A DNA stretch of 64,000 nt from Bacteroidetes bacterium HGW-Bacteroidetes-2 (GTDB lineage: Bacteria; Bacteroidota; Bacteroidia; Flavobacteriales; Flavobacteriaceae). The notes beneath the pieces are model-generated. The model saw only the letters and a program-made list of their open reading frames with translations. It made no database searches and was not told the DNA's origin. The stretch is from contig PHDJ01000003.1 of NCBI GenBank assembly GCA_002842575.1, forward strand, positions 86,788-150,787. Reading direction: 5' to 3'. Shown here one piece after another: positions 17,801 through 26,340 of this stretch. The translations under genes and the position numbers were made by a program. How positions within the stretch are numbered: the first letter of the stretch is position 1; each line of letters begins with the position of its first letter.

Positions 17801-20800
17801 GTACAAAAACTGTCCCCATCCACGGTAAGGTATCCCATAAAAGGAAGGGCTTATGGAATGAAATGTTTTTTGAACTGAAATGGGCGTAAAGGAAACACCT
17901 TGAATATCCGGGTGCAAACTCAAGGTGGTGGATGTTGCATTGTTCTTGCCAAAGTTTTTATTGTCAATATAGAATGCCGAGTAAAGCCTGCTTCCGGGAG
18001 TATTGTATATAGCTTCTATATCTTCTTTACTTATGGGATATTGAAAATATTCCGTATCTGTTGCAGGGTTTATTTGATCAGATGTTGGGTCGGCTTCTTT
18101 TGTAAATATATACACCCAAACTGGAACCCAAGTGCCAACTAATTCAGCCTGAAGATAGAATGTTTCTCTATGAAGCACTTGGGTCAGATTTCCCTCTTTC
18201 TTCTTCACCACCCAATTTATCTTCACGGGAAGTGGTTCATCCTCATTGAAATAAGTATTCAATAAATTTGTATGATCCAGGTCAAACATATTGTGTTTTA
18301 ATTCCATAAAAGGGTTCTGTTCATCCCCGGGCACCTGTGGGTCAATAATAGGATCGATAAGTTGGTTGGCATTGAACCAGTATTTTTCTTCATTCACGTT
18401 ATCATCATATATCTTATAATTGACGGGCGGGTTGGCCATCCCTGTATTTTCACCACTGACCACAGGTTTCCAGTTTATTTCATCCCAGGCTATATTTGAA
18501 TCGCTTTCTGCTTCAAAACTAAATACAAAATTACTGTTTGTTGCATCAACGTTGGTAGTAAAGGTTCCGGTGGCTCCCGATAGAGATGAATTTATATGAT
18601 CGTAACTCAAGGTCCATGTATTGGTCAACTGTACTGAACCATCATCAAGGTCAACCTGGTACTTTTTTATTTTAAAATGAATGTCATCTGATAAATCAAT
18701 AGCATTTAACTCGTTTATGGAGATGTTAAAATCTAGTAAGACGGATACATCATTTTGATGAGGGCCCCAACTTAAATCATTGTTCATGATAAAATCCCCT
18801 TCCGCTTCAAAAACATTCATCAATTTCCCGTTTTCATCATCGTGGGTGGTATACGGGAAGTTATCTGTTGAAGTATAGGTGATGGTAGGGTTCCATTCCA
18901 CTTCACCTCCATATCCATATCCTAAATTATGAACCCTGAAAAACAGGTACTCCCCTTTATTCACTGAAACATTATTCTCATTAATTGTTGTAGCAGGGCC
19001 TGTTAGACTCTCTAATTGTATTGCATTACCAAGTGGAGTTGTTGTTCCAGTGGTTTGTTGGCTACCTGCCCGCTCAATGGTTAACCTAAACTTATTCTCA
19101 TTGTTATCGGCATCTATATTTTTAGCTATTAATTTTGCTTGGCTCGCAATATTTACAGTTCCCTTATAAGGGGCACGCCAAACCTTTACATGATCAAATT
19201 GGGAATGCTGTTCACGCAATTCATCCATTGATTCAAGTTGCAAATACTCCAGTAAAGCAGGGTCAATAGCCCCTGAAACGATAGGGTTCTCAGTATCATT
19301 CACGCCATAATCATCAAATGATCTTAATGTATAATCACTGTTCTCCTGGGTGATATTGAATTTGACCCTATTGTTACTTAAGAGGTCGGGCAAGCCGTCG
19401 CCATTAAAGTCGACAAAATAATGGTTGGTAGTGGTTTTGGTTTTGCTTCTGCTTTTACCCACACCAATAAGACCAAGAAGATTGGCATCATAACCCGTTC
19501 CGTGTGATTTGGATATGGATTTGTCCAGACTCGTGGCTCCATCCACGAGCATTAAATTCCCAAATCCTTCACCGGTATTGGGCCTGTAATAAACCCCCCC
19601 ATTATTATTGTAATACACTTTATCAGGGAGGCCATCACCATTGATATCGATAAAACTTATGCGTGTGGTTTGTTCATTCCTACTGTAATTATAAGAACCC
19701 CCGATGGTGTTTGCAACACTTGTAAAATTAGTCCCAAGCCCAAGACCGGCCCTTAACCCAAAAGAACTCCCTTTAGAGGTATTTGTCCCCAAAGCAGATC
19801 CTTTGGGAATATTATCCCCAAAACCGCCTGTAGCTATATTATGAAGCGTGGATGAAATGGTTTCACTGTTCCCGCTCCATAATGTTTCGGTATTGTTTAT
19901 CAGAGGCCCATTGTTTAATACAAAATACTCCATGGTATTTGAATAAAAAAGATTCCCTTGGGTATCAAACTCTGAGATCCTAGTAAGAAGCTGTTTTTTA
20001 AAATCCCCTTCCGCATAATCAAAACGATAGGTGCGGATGGTCTGTTTTTGAAAGCCATCAAAATAGGCCACTTCAATTTCGGTCAACAGGTCTTTGGTAA
20101 TTTGCAGTAAACCATAACGGGCATTGGTACTTATATCTTTTCTTTCTAAAGATGAAGTGGGTTGCCCTACACTATATTGATTCCGTTTAAAATTAACCTC
20201 ATAATTTTTATTTACCCCAGTGGCCAAAGTATACTCTATCTTTGAAAGGTAAAACTCCTGAGCAGAGATAGTGAGACCGAGCATAACTTCATCTTTATCA
20301 TAGGTGTACTTAATATAGTTGCCATAGGGATCCTCTTGTCGGTATATTGCCCAGTGGGCAATCCTTCCTTCTCCATCTTTAATGACAGCATTATCAACAA
20401 CACTTCCCTGATACCCCCCGTAAAAACTTTTATTGCCATATTTATCGGTAACTTCCCACCAATAATTTTGAGGGCTTGAACCTTTACGGACAATAGAATT
20501 ATAACTCCCTTCTTTTCGCAAATAAAACTGCTTTTCCGCAGTCCCACGACTAATATCCTGATTGATTCTATGAGGTGATGTATATTCACTTTCACCTAGT
20601 TTAAAAACCAAATCCTGGCCGTTTAAGCTATAAACCTCAGATTCATAGGTTGGATCAAAAAAGGGGATTCCCCATTTTGTGTTCACATTAATAGCAGGTG
20701 TTTGGATATCCCATCCCATTCCCATCCAACCGTTTCCACCCTCACTGTTGTAGGCAACTTCTAGGGAAGGTTGCAGGCCATTTCTGCCGGGAGGCAACTT

Positions 20801-22387
20801 AATGGGAAAACTGGTGCTTGCAGCACCCATATTGTTAGGGGAAGGCGGTGGGATGCTTACAACCCCTTGGGAAGGGTTTGCAAATTCTATATCACTCATT
20901 GCTGTTGGGACAAAATTGGAAGTCTCCGGGCTTTCAGATACTTTAATGATTCCGTTGATATAATCAGTTTCCCCTCCGGGGTCAGTAACCATTGACACGA
21001 CACTGTTGCCTTCCATTTTTAGGGATTCAAGTGGCAACGCTTTCCAGTTGCGAGCACTGGCATCATAATAAAAAGTGCGGATGTCTTTAGCAGTATACCC
21101 TGTGGGTATCAGTTGTTCATCAAATTCAAGGTGCATTTTAACAGATGCCGTATCTTCTATTTGAGTACCGGTAACCCTGTATGCTTCATATACGCCTGAA
21201 GTGACATTGACCAAATCCTGGTTCAAGGGCTTCATGTCTTTAAAATTCAAGCCTTGGACCAAAATTGCTGCATTATCTTTAAAATACTCTTTGTAGTTTG
21301 TTTCTATGGTGACGGACTGAAATTGAAAGTCAGTGCTGGGTGTGTTCAAACCAAAAAGTTTGGATTGTGTTAAAAATTCATCTTGAAAAATGATTTCCTC
21401 TAAATCTGTTTCTTCAGCTGTGACAGGATGATGATAACTGTTAATCATTCCCTCTTCCTGATATTGTACAGTAAGTTTTTCACCTTCTAAATTTTCAATA
21501 TTTAGAAAATAATCAATAACCCCATTTTTGACGGGTACCGTTTTACCTGCAATTGTAATTGCCCCGTTGGTATTTAATGTTGAAGTACCTACAATATACA
21601 CCTGATTGTTGTTGTGGATTGCTTTGGCCGTTACCAATGTGATAGGGGCATCCTTTTTTTCAACAAGGGTCAACTTCACATTTTTAATAAAATAGGAATA
21701 AGGGATATCCGCCCGTCGCGTGAAGAATATCTCATTGTGCCCTTGCTTTAAATGGGTCGGATGGATTTGCTCTTGCACTTCTTTCCATGCATTGTCTTTT
21801 GTAATGATTTTTCCACCATATGCCTCGTTACCGTTTATGCTTTTTGTGGTATTGGCTGCCTCATTCAAACCAAATAAATCATAGGACAGGATCACATCGT
21901 GGTTGTCGATTGAAATATTTTCAGGAATAAAAATAGTGAAGAAATTATCATGGGGGTTTTCAGGATAAAACACCTCTTCAATCCCAATTTTGCCTTGTTC
22001 CTCTTTGGCATAAAAAACAAAGTATTCACTTAGATCATTAAAAGTATTGTTTTGGGTCTGCTGTGGTGCTTTTCTTTTTAAATTTGAATTCGTTGATAAA
22101 GACTCATTCTCTTTTGAACTCTTAACAGTAGTCCTGGGCTTATCAGGATTTACATTGTTTTCCACGGTTTTTAAAGTACCCTCTACCGGTTCAATAGTGT
22201 AGGTATCAGCTTCGGGCTTATGAAACGTGTTTTTATGGAAATGAATGCGAAAATTTTTCTCGATTAGAAGGTTTGAACTTGCTCTTTGTACCGGTTCAGC
22301 AAATACCATTAAATTGCTCATCAGACCGGCAATTAAAAAATTTGTATAACCTGGTTTTCTCAATGTTTTGAATACGTTAAAAGGCAT
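11861..22387 (-). CDS. Giant SpvB/Rhs polymorphic toxin with C-terminal alpha/beta-hydrolase
   Basis: A 3508-residue exported protein with a hydrophobic signal-like segment near residues 15-30. Order of parts: a beta-rich N-terminal region; an SpvB-type segment near 520-580 (PIKLPPGRNGLQPSLEVAYN); several FG-GAP/VCBS-like calcium motifs (DINGDGLPD and variants, about 920-2040); then YD/Rhs repeats from about 2300. The core ends near 3190-3280 with YLPFGETL, FNAKELDEETGWYYYGARYY and PVIYIDPNG. The last about 218 residues form a separate tip: MHGTF (oxyanion type), GHSHGG (nucleophile elbow, Ser near 3371), SPDD and LGHDG, consistent with a Ser-Asp-His lipase or esterase. This layout matches shell-forming Rhs/Tc toxins that carry a releasable C-terminal toxin. 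A T9SS-exported protein precedes it and a presumed immunity gene overlaps its stop. The substrate is not predictable from sequence. Confidence 0.88.
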   Translation of the reverse strand: MPFNVFKTLRKPGYTNFLIAGLMSNLMVFAEPVQRASSNLLIEKNFRIHFHKNTFHKPEADTYTIEPVEGTLKTVENNVNPDKPRTTVKSSKENESLSTNSNLKRKAPQQTQNNTFNDLSEYFVFYAKEEQGKIGIEEVFYPENPHDNFFTIFIPENISIDNHDVILSYDLFGLNEAANTTKSINGNEAYGGKIITKDNAWKEVQEQIHPTHLKQGHNEIFFTRRADIPYSYFIKNVKLTLVEKKDAPITLVTAKAIHNNNQVYIVGTSTLNTNGAITIAGKTVPVKNGVIDYFLNIENLEGEKLTVQYQEEGMINSYHHPVTAEETDLEEIIFQDEFLTQSKLFGLNTPSTDFQFQSVTIETNYKEYFKDNAAILVQGLNFKDMKPLNQDLVNVTSGVYEAYRVTGTQIEDTASVKMHLEFDEQLIPTGYTAKDIRTFYYDASARNWKALPLESLKMEGNSVVSMVTDPGGETDYINGIIKVSESPETSNFVPTAMSDIEFANPSQGVVSIPPPSPNNMGAASTSFPIKLPPGRNGLQPSLEVAYNSEGGNGWMGMGWDIQTPAINVNTKWGIPFFDPTYESEVYSLNGQDLVFKLGESEYTSPHRINQDISRGTAEKQFYLRKEGSYNSIVRKGSSPQNYWWEVTDKYGNKSFYGGYQGSVVDNAVIKDGEGRIAHWAIYRQEDPYGNYIKYTYDKDEVMLGLTISAQEFYLSKIEYTLATGVNKNYEVNFKRNQYSVGQPTSSLERKDISTNARYGLLQITKDLLTEIEVAYFDGFQKQTIRTYRFDYAEGDFKKQLLTRISEFDTQGNLFYSNTMEYFVLNNGPLINNTETLWSGNSETISSTLHNIATGGFGDNIPKGSALGTNTSKGSSFGLRAGLGLGTNFTSVANTIGGSYNYSRNEQTTRISFIDINGDGLPDKVYYNNNGGVYYRPNTGEGFGNLMLVDGATSLDKSISKSHGTGYDANLLGLIGVGKSRSKTKTTTNHYFVDFNGDGLPDLLSNNRVKFNITQENSDYTLRSFDDYGVNDTENPIVSGAIDPALLEYLQLESMDELREQHSQFDHVKVWRAPYKGTVNIASQAKLIAKNIDADNNENKFRLTIERAGSQQTTGTTTPLGNAIQLESLTGPATTINENNVSVNKGEYLFFRVHNLGYGYGGEVEWNPTITYTSTDNFPYTTHDDENGKLMNVFEAEGDFIMNNDLSWGPHQNDVSVLLDFNISINELNAIDLSDDIHFKIKKYQVDLDDGSVQLTNTWTLSYDHINSSLSGATGTFTTNVDATNSNFVFSFEAESDSNIAWDEINWKPVVSGENTGMANPPVNYKIYDDNVNEEKYWFNANQLIDPIIDPQVPGDEQNPFMELKHNMFDLDHTNLLNTYFNEDEPLPVKINWVVKKKEGNLTQVLHRETFYLQAELVGTWVPVWVYIFTKEADPTSDQINPATDTEYFQYPISKEDIEAIYNTPGSRLYSAFYIDNKNFGKNNATSTTLSLHPDIQGVSFTPISVQKTFHSISPSFYGIPYRGWGQFLYNGGLAFEYNEEGEITNPGSPDVFDGNIDMSVFDFDGDPEGLQDEIDNADPEDMTLNGENIRYTFYSQDQPDQMFENPSIITAKYGYNLDGDLTSTVGRFGESNLHDLFLTASDLIDGTAGVVVGFKQLSESKGKAKSGNIGTVSGTVSEAKSVVLNQYIDLNGDRYPDIITGGKIQYTNLRGGLSGTTLNNENVFVSGSFNEDNTHGVTISGMNPKSDQGKSQKNPIISNISAGINTGDGSTSNVKQWTDMNGDGLPDQVLIEDHAVKVRLNVGYGSFTEEMIPWGSGYGTLLTSERDNLGLGAPLPISASFAAGFGGGQSTSAMNTLLTDVNGDGLPDLVIRTQNGFEYYLNTGTGFDDVPQPFYGGGEVEEDVSVSGNVYASFTTGFMIPIPFAPIKVTFTPSFGLNAAFGEKRVTVQDINGDGLPDILTGEDDNASVSARLNQVGKNNLLYKVNTPLGGSWEVDYELTENTYDLPHSKWVMKKIITHDGFTQEAAPTFDETLTTIVYDKGKHDRREREFLGFETLRVEQRHPSLEVVYRYTEKKYHNTSYYLKGAVKETAVYTDADEILSLTRMFYNLLNPDTPVVETNVNIDAVYQQPLSGDPDYSRLLAVPVKTITTSFEDGQNLNLVQLFSEYDGQGNITSYHNNGSTFEDAYRTEIEYEDVGYPGLPTKISVFKNQSNELLREREAVYNSFGKLHRIIINLGDNETNNVEFAYDSYGNTTQVKQLDNLGALGGYFIQTIGYDTEVKTYPVSFSDSFNQQSSSVYNFLFGVPVYVTDMNGNSMRTRLDNRGRVIEVTGPYELPNGWTIRNEYKGEDPVHVQIGSAGPNDYMISNAQGSFVAAEPGTLPLNNAQHHAVTRHFDPDNALNEILTVSIVDGFGQAIQLKKTHNSDAMKWLVSGYEEKDAYGRVLKSFLPVVQNTYPTNLHILSGADTGYYAQSLNNLPAVEMEYDQRDRQLFVKQPGEQLQTYFEYAIVDGMFSTRVTNENTFGQDQVQESFTDVRGRKRKVVQNNEITTQFYYNAINELIKVKNTKGYETVYEYDLAGRRILEKHPDRGITSYTYNNAGALTEKKTANLSQPNQTGVITYQYNYHRLTEINYPHHPENDVKYTYGSALTSGPDDYNIGRLIMQEDATGIQQFEYGKLGELIETIRGVAVAGKLSYWFKTEWIYDSWNRISKIYYPDGETVDYQYDKAGQLNNIARDIPGVNAPRYIVENITYTDYGERASILYGNGTQTTYDYDIRRRMNAVSHNFNSFNIEKEYSYDVLSNILNIETVNSTSPISGTLGGPVNHTYKYDDYNRLIEANGSYVGPGDVTPELLRHEYTLDMLYDVDHTILSKKQTHIKGAINSLNDPINQVIPVMTTSYDLEYDGYASGSQVAGDYNYVQPHAPREITELPNHDYNDDPNDPRIKRQLVDYDANGNMVSTTQRVSDPNEPTGTIDILLRQNLWDEEDRLRAVDLVPEADIDKPEVAVYTYDAGGERTIKYAPGRFDARYSAKETGFAHKLEATVYPSPLLTVKPLKLPDGIRPDLLDQFPLTKYTKHYYIGSERIHSALGTVNNLGLLCKDMEVSTAVVQLVDQKVIDASDAIVADHLKFDKEIFISPQVLYGTTEAFSCRFEHNDKVFAAYWYHPDHLGSSSYITNLAGDITQHMEYLPFGETLVEEHLNSNNSPYKFNAKELDEETGWYYYGARYYDPKWSVWLSIDPLATYNPVMENEFYGDGQHNGGFFNNFNLNPYIYTYQNPVIYIDPNGKQAFFMHGTFVNNIGMSRSSMDAIRQEFRNTSSHHYNMFDSSNRAQSLPNTKIGRLKFAAGLYNFVLENRKAGEPITLVGHSHGGNVVTLTANMLENHFESIGEKVQINILTINTPIREYGLSENSSVAHYNIFSPDDIVQVAGFKDFDNIPNGLAGRKSDKAFNIGYRDKSGLFSGSWNLGHDGQSDENVDEWLPKLNKMRNEINEFAKRLKSLEIKE

Positions 22388-22404
22388 ATAGGTGGTTTGT
22401 TTGG

Positions 22405-25400
22405 TTATTTAATAATTACTCTGTCAACAAGAACGGTCCCATCTGTAGTGGTTGTTCTTATAAAATAAGTCCCTGAAGTAGATATGGTATATGGAAGTAC
22501 AAACTGGGTATTCCCGTCTATGGTATTGGAATAAAGTATTTGGCCCGTGACATTGAAAACCTCCACAGTTCCCCCAAATGCAACATTGGAACTTACTTCA
22601 TAATAAAATGTGACAGACGTGTCTCCCGGGTTCGGATAGACTAAAGAGTTGTATGTTTTTGGAGATAAATTTTCAGAGAGTATTGGACACCATCTTTTGG
22701 TAGCAAACTGCTGTGAGACACTGCAACCAGTTACAGTATCTGTTATTATAACCGTATATACATAGTTACTATTACAAGCGTTATTATTTTCATAAATAAA
22801 GTGACAATCAGAAGAAACAGCAAATGTTAATTCCGATTGGGTTGCAATTAAATCATCCCATATAAACCATTCATAATCAACATTCTGTCCCGTTTGGATC
22901 AAAAGAGATGCATCTAATGTAAAAGTTGAACTGACAGTGCACCCAAAATCAATCAAGGGGATATCATTACCGCAATTTGTCTCATTCATTTCACAAGGTT
23001 GACCAGTGCAATCCTCACATATATCAATGAGCTGGGAATAAATATCCAGTTCCAGTTCTGTAAACACAACAGTTTCTTCAAAAACTTGGCCATTGCCGTA
23101 ATTATCGGTTACCCTTACCAAATACTCGTCCACAGGCAATTCGTATACTGTATAGTTGCCACTATGCTCAGACGTAAAATAGTATCCTAAATCACCAAAT
23201 ACTTCTGTTATGTAATTTTGATATCCAAAATCAATATTTATTTCTATGAAATTTGAGTTCTCTTCGCATTCGCTACTTGGAATTATGGTAACTTCCAATA
23301 AATAATCGATCATTATATTTGCCTCCACCTCACATTGATCTTCAGGGTCTATTGCAATTACACTATATTCCCCCGGCACATCTACTGTAATTTGAGGGGT
23401 GCTTTCCCCGGTTGGCAAACCATTATGGAACCATTCGTAAATGTGATTGGGGTTGGTGCCAAAAGGAATAGTTGCATCCAACGTGATACTGGGTTGTGAG
23501 GAACTTAAAGTGGCATCGGGGCCCAAGCTCAAGACAGGGCTTTGTGTTCCATCAATAACAATATTTACCTCAAAAAAAGAACCTGCACTATCAGAAACCG
23601 TTACCAAATAAGTTCCTGCGGCAATGCCATAATAAGTTTCAGTGGGGCCATGGGTGAGGGTAACATCCAAAGGATTATCTATCCCATATATATGTGTTTG
23701 ATACGGGGGGATCCCATCACTCACTTCAATACTTAAATAACTCAACGCTTCACTGCAAATAAAGTGATAGGTTACAGTTCCATTTAACTGATACCCCAAA
23801 TTGATATCATCTTCCAATTGGCAAGCCATGTCGGAAGTAGTTACAATTACACTATAATTGCCAGCTTCGGTAGCTATCAAGATGCTCTCATCATGAGCAA
23901 TCTCTTCCCCATTAAAAAACCACTGATATATAGCATCTGGATCATTAATCCCTGCCCCGGCATTTAGCTCTATTTCTGTTAGAATTTCAGAAAAAAACTG
24001 ATCGGGCCCTAAGTCCAATGTATAATTAAGTGCTTCAACACTAAAACTATACTCAGTACTCGCATTATTGTCATCTACAACTTCTACCGTGTATTCACCG
24101 ACACACACATTTGCCGTATAGGTATATGCTTCGTTTAAATCTGTAAGGACTTGATCAAATGTTACGGTTACCGGGTTATCCATTTCATCAGTTAAAGTAA
24201 CGGTGTAAGGGGGCGTCCCTCCTGTAATCAAGATTTCAATATCAAAACACTGGCCTACACATTGCCATTGGGAATAACGTACCTGTACCAACATTTCAGG
24301 TCCAACACCAAAAGTAAACTGGTCAAAATTATTCGTATCTGAATCAAAATAAATCTCATTGAAATGGGCATATATCTTACCATTGGGTAAAATTTCCAAA
24401 TTACTATGCGTGGCATATTCAATATTCCCGTTATCAAACTCCGAAATAGAGCCATTATTGACATAGGGATCCCGTAGCATCCATACTTTATAAATACCTC
24501 CAGCAATACCCTCCAAAAATTGATCAGGAAATACCGTATTTAGTTCCAACCGCAAGTGTATTGGGACATCCTTTATTGAATCCCCTGTAACCTGGGCAAG
24601 CCATACCCTGTTCATTTGATGTAAACCCTGTGAATTGGGCTCTTTCAACCCCGTCAAACCATTGTCCCCAAACACTAGAAAATTTTTGTCGGTAATCTCA
24701 ACACTGTCCTGCACCATCGCATTGGTTTCTAAAATTTCGTGGGTTGCGGCCACCAGAAACCCTGTTGCATGGACACTTTCACATTGCAATTGATTAAGTC
24801 CGGAAATATGGTCCCTTCCAATACCAAATATTCTATTGCCAAACAATTCATTGTTCCCTTTATTCCAGTATATCTTGTTGCCGGAATCCCTATAATGATC
24901 TGTATTCCATTTGGTAATACCATATTTTAAAGAAAGATATGACTCCACACGGTTAAGCTCGTTTTTGGTAAGGTACCTGTCAAATACAATAAATTCCGGT
25001 ATGTAACCTGTAAACAAACCACTTGGATCAAGTTCAGGGTTTTGCATGTTACGGGCTATAAAGATGCTCGTTTCACCTTCTAAACCATAACTTTTAAACT
25101 TTTTCTCTATATTATAATGGCTCCAACTATAATTATAAACATGGGCATTTTGATGCTGGGAGAAGTTTGTCTTCATAGAACTTGCAAACCCTTGCTGGGT
25201 TTCAATTACAAAAGTATTCCTGCTCAATGAATCCAAAAGATCTGTTGGTACGTTTTCATTGAATGCGTTTCCAAAAAGGGGATATGAATTTTGTGTATCA
25301 CCAGGTACTGAAACAATCATGAAATTGCGGTTGGGGGTACTTTCAAGTTCAGTATTGTATTTTAAATAGAACTCATTTTCTTTGATAGAAATCGTAGGGT

Positions 25401-25623
25401 TAAAATTTAAGAGCTTTTGATCATATATTCCAAAGGGAATGAACTGAATGTCTCTTTGACTGAAATTCTGAAAAATTCCAGTATTTAAATCTTCTTTCTC
25501 AGCTATATACCAAGCTTCAGTGCCAGGAACACCACCTGGTATGATGGAAGTGGTTTGACCGGCAAGGTGTAAAGAAAAAAATAGAACGATAAGAATAATC
25601 AGGGGTCGGTGGGTTAATGACAT
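22405..25623 (-). CDS. T9SS-exported multidomain surface protein upstream of Rhs
   Basis: A 1072-residue protein with signal peptide (residues 1-22, ending LAG-Q). Residues about 170-430 resemble a domain I recall as DUF8202 (SYLSLKYGITKWNTDHY, IFGIGRDHISGLNQLQ). It is followed by three or four Ig/SprB-like repeats (GGTPPYTVTL, GIPPYQTHIYG, YEWFHNG) with paired cysteines. The last about 85 residues are a type A T9SS sorting domain (VYPNPGDTSVTFYYEV, VEVFNVTGQIL, GTYFIRTTTTDG and a basic end). So it should be carried across the outer membrane and attached to the surface. It is 17 nt upstream of the Rhs gene in the same direction and may present or anchor that protein. Confidence 0.85.
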   Translation of the reverse strand: MSLTHRPLIILIVLFFSLHLAGQTTSIIPGGVPGTEAWYIAEKEDLNTGIFQNFSQRDIQFIPFGIYDQKLLNFNPTISIKENEFYLKYNTELESTPNRNFMIVSVPGDTQNSYPLFGNAFNENVPTDLLDSLSRNTFVIETQQGFASSMKTNFSQHQNAHVYNYSWSHYNIEKKFKSYGLEGETSIFIARNMQNPELDPSGLFTGYIPEFIVFDRYLTKNELNRVESYLSLKYGITKWNTDHYRDSGNKIYWNKGNNELFGNRIFGIGRDHISGLNQLQCESVHATGFLVAATHEILETNAMVQDSVEITDKNFLVFGDNGLTGLKEPNSQGLHQMNRVWLAQVTGDSIKDVPIHLRLELNTVFPDQFLEGIAGGIYKVWMLRDPYVNNGSISEFDNGNIEYATHSNLEILPNGKIYAHFNEIYFDSDTNNFDQFTFGVGPEMLVQVRYSQWQCVGQCFDIEILITGGTPPYTVTLTDEMDNPVTVTFDQVLTDLNEAYTYTANVCVGEYTVEVVDDNNASTEYSFSVEALNYTLDLGPDQFFSEILTEIELNAGAGINDPDAIYQWFFNGEEIAHDESILIATEAGNYSVIVTTSDMACQLEDDINLGYQLNGTVTYHFICSEALSYLSIEVSDGIPPYQTHIYGIDNPLDVTLTHGPTETYYGIAAGTYLVTVSDSAGSFFEVNIVIDGTQSPVLSLGPDATLSSSQPSITLDATIPFGTNPNHIYEWFHNGLPTGESTPQITVDVPGEYSVIAIDPEDQCEVEANIMIDYLLEVTIIPSSECEENSNFIEINIDFGYQNYITEVFGDLGYYFTSEHSGNYTVYELPVDEYLVRVTDNYGNGQVFEETVVFTELELDIYSQLIDICEDCTGQPCEMNETNCGNDIPLIDFGCTVSSTFTLDASLLIQTGQNVDYEWFIWDDLIATQSELTFAVSSDCHFIYENNNACNSNYVYTVIITDTVTGCSVSQQFATKRWCPILSENLSPKTYNSLVYPNPGDTSVTFYYEVSSNVAFGGTVEVFNVTGQILYSNTIDGNTQFVLPYTISTSGTYFIRTTTTDGTVLVDRVIIK

Positions 25624-26340
25624 ATGGAATGGGTTGGTGGTTGAAAACTTAGCTTATAAGATAGACTCAAGGAATGAGAAATATCTAAAGAACAAATGAC
25701 ACCATAAAACAATGGTGTTCTTTGGGTAAATAAACGAGGATACAGTTTAAAAAAATGTAAAGAAGATGAAAAATAAACCATGCAAGTCGCCTTTTAATAG
25801 TATTAATTAAGTATAGACTTTCTAAACTTGGGGAGTTTAAATCTAATTTAACTTAGGCGGCAATTATTTGGACTGCTAAACAAGTAAATTTGTTAAAATA
25901 AACCAAATAAAATCTTAAAAATAATTATAATTTAACAATTAGATTATAATGGTTTTTTTTGTAGTTTAATGATATTCAGACTGTTGAAATAAATAATATA
26001 ATTCTAATAATATTTACCTCTACAATGATTTCTCATAATACTTCGAAGTTGCAAACTTCGAAGAGCTTCTCTTTAAGAATTGTAAACTACACGATACAAT
26101 CGTGTTCCAACCTTAATCTACTGGATGGGATTCCTCCTCTTTCAAATCTTCGGGATGATAAGAGAGTAGTGATAGGTTTGGAGAATTTGGAGAATTTGGA
26201 GTTTGAATGGAGAGATTAGCTTCGCTGAATCTTCGATTTAACTTCGTTGAATCTTAGATTTCCCGCTTCCTCCTTCAGTAAACTTTCGGAGGACGAGGCG
26301 CGGGGATTTTTTTCGTAACCTCACCGGACGTCGGGTGTTT
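25624..26340. other. Gene-free AT-rich stretch with repeat pieces, upstream of the Rhs operon
   Basis: About 715 nt with no supported gene. The first 300 nt should contain the promoter of the minus-strand Rhs operon, but no exact TAnnTTTG/TTG pair was found. At 26180-26205 a TTTGGAGAA unit is repeated. From 26220 to 26340 lies an interspersed cluster: GCTTCGCTGAATCTTCGATT-type units, TTTCGGAGGACGAGGCGCGGGG, and the ACCGGACGTCGGGTGTTTTT 20-mer shared with 6552-6571. Confidence 0.6.
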
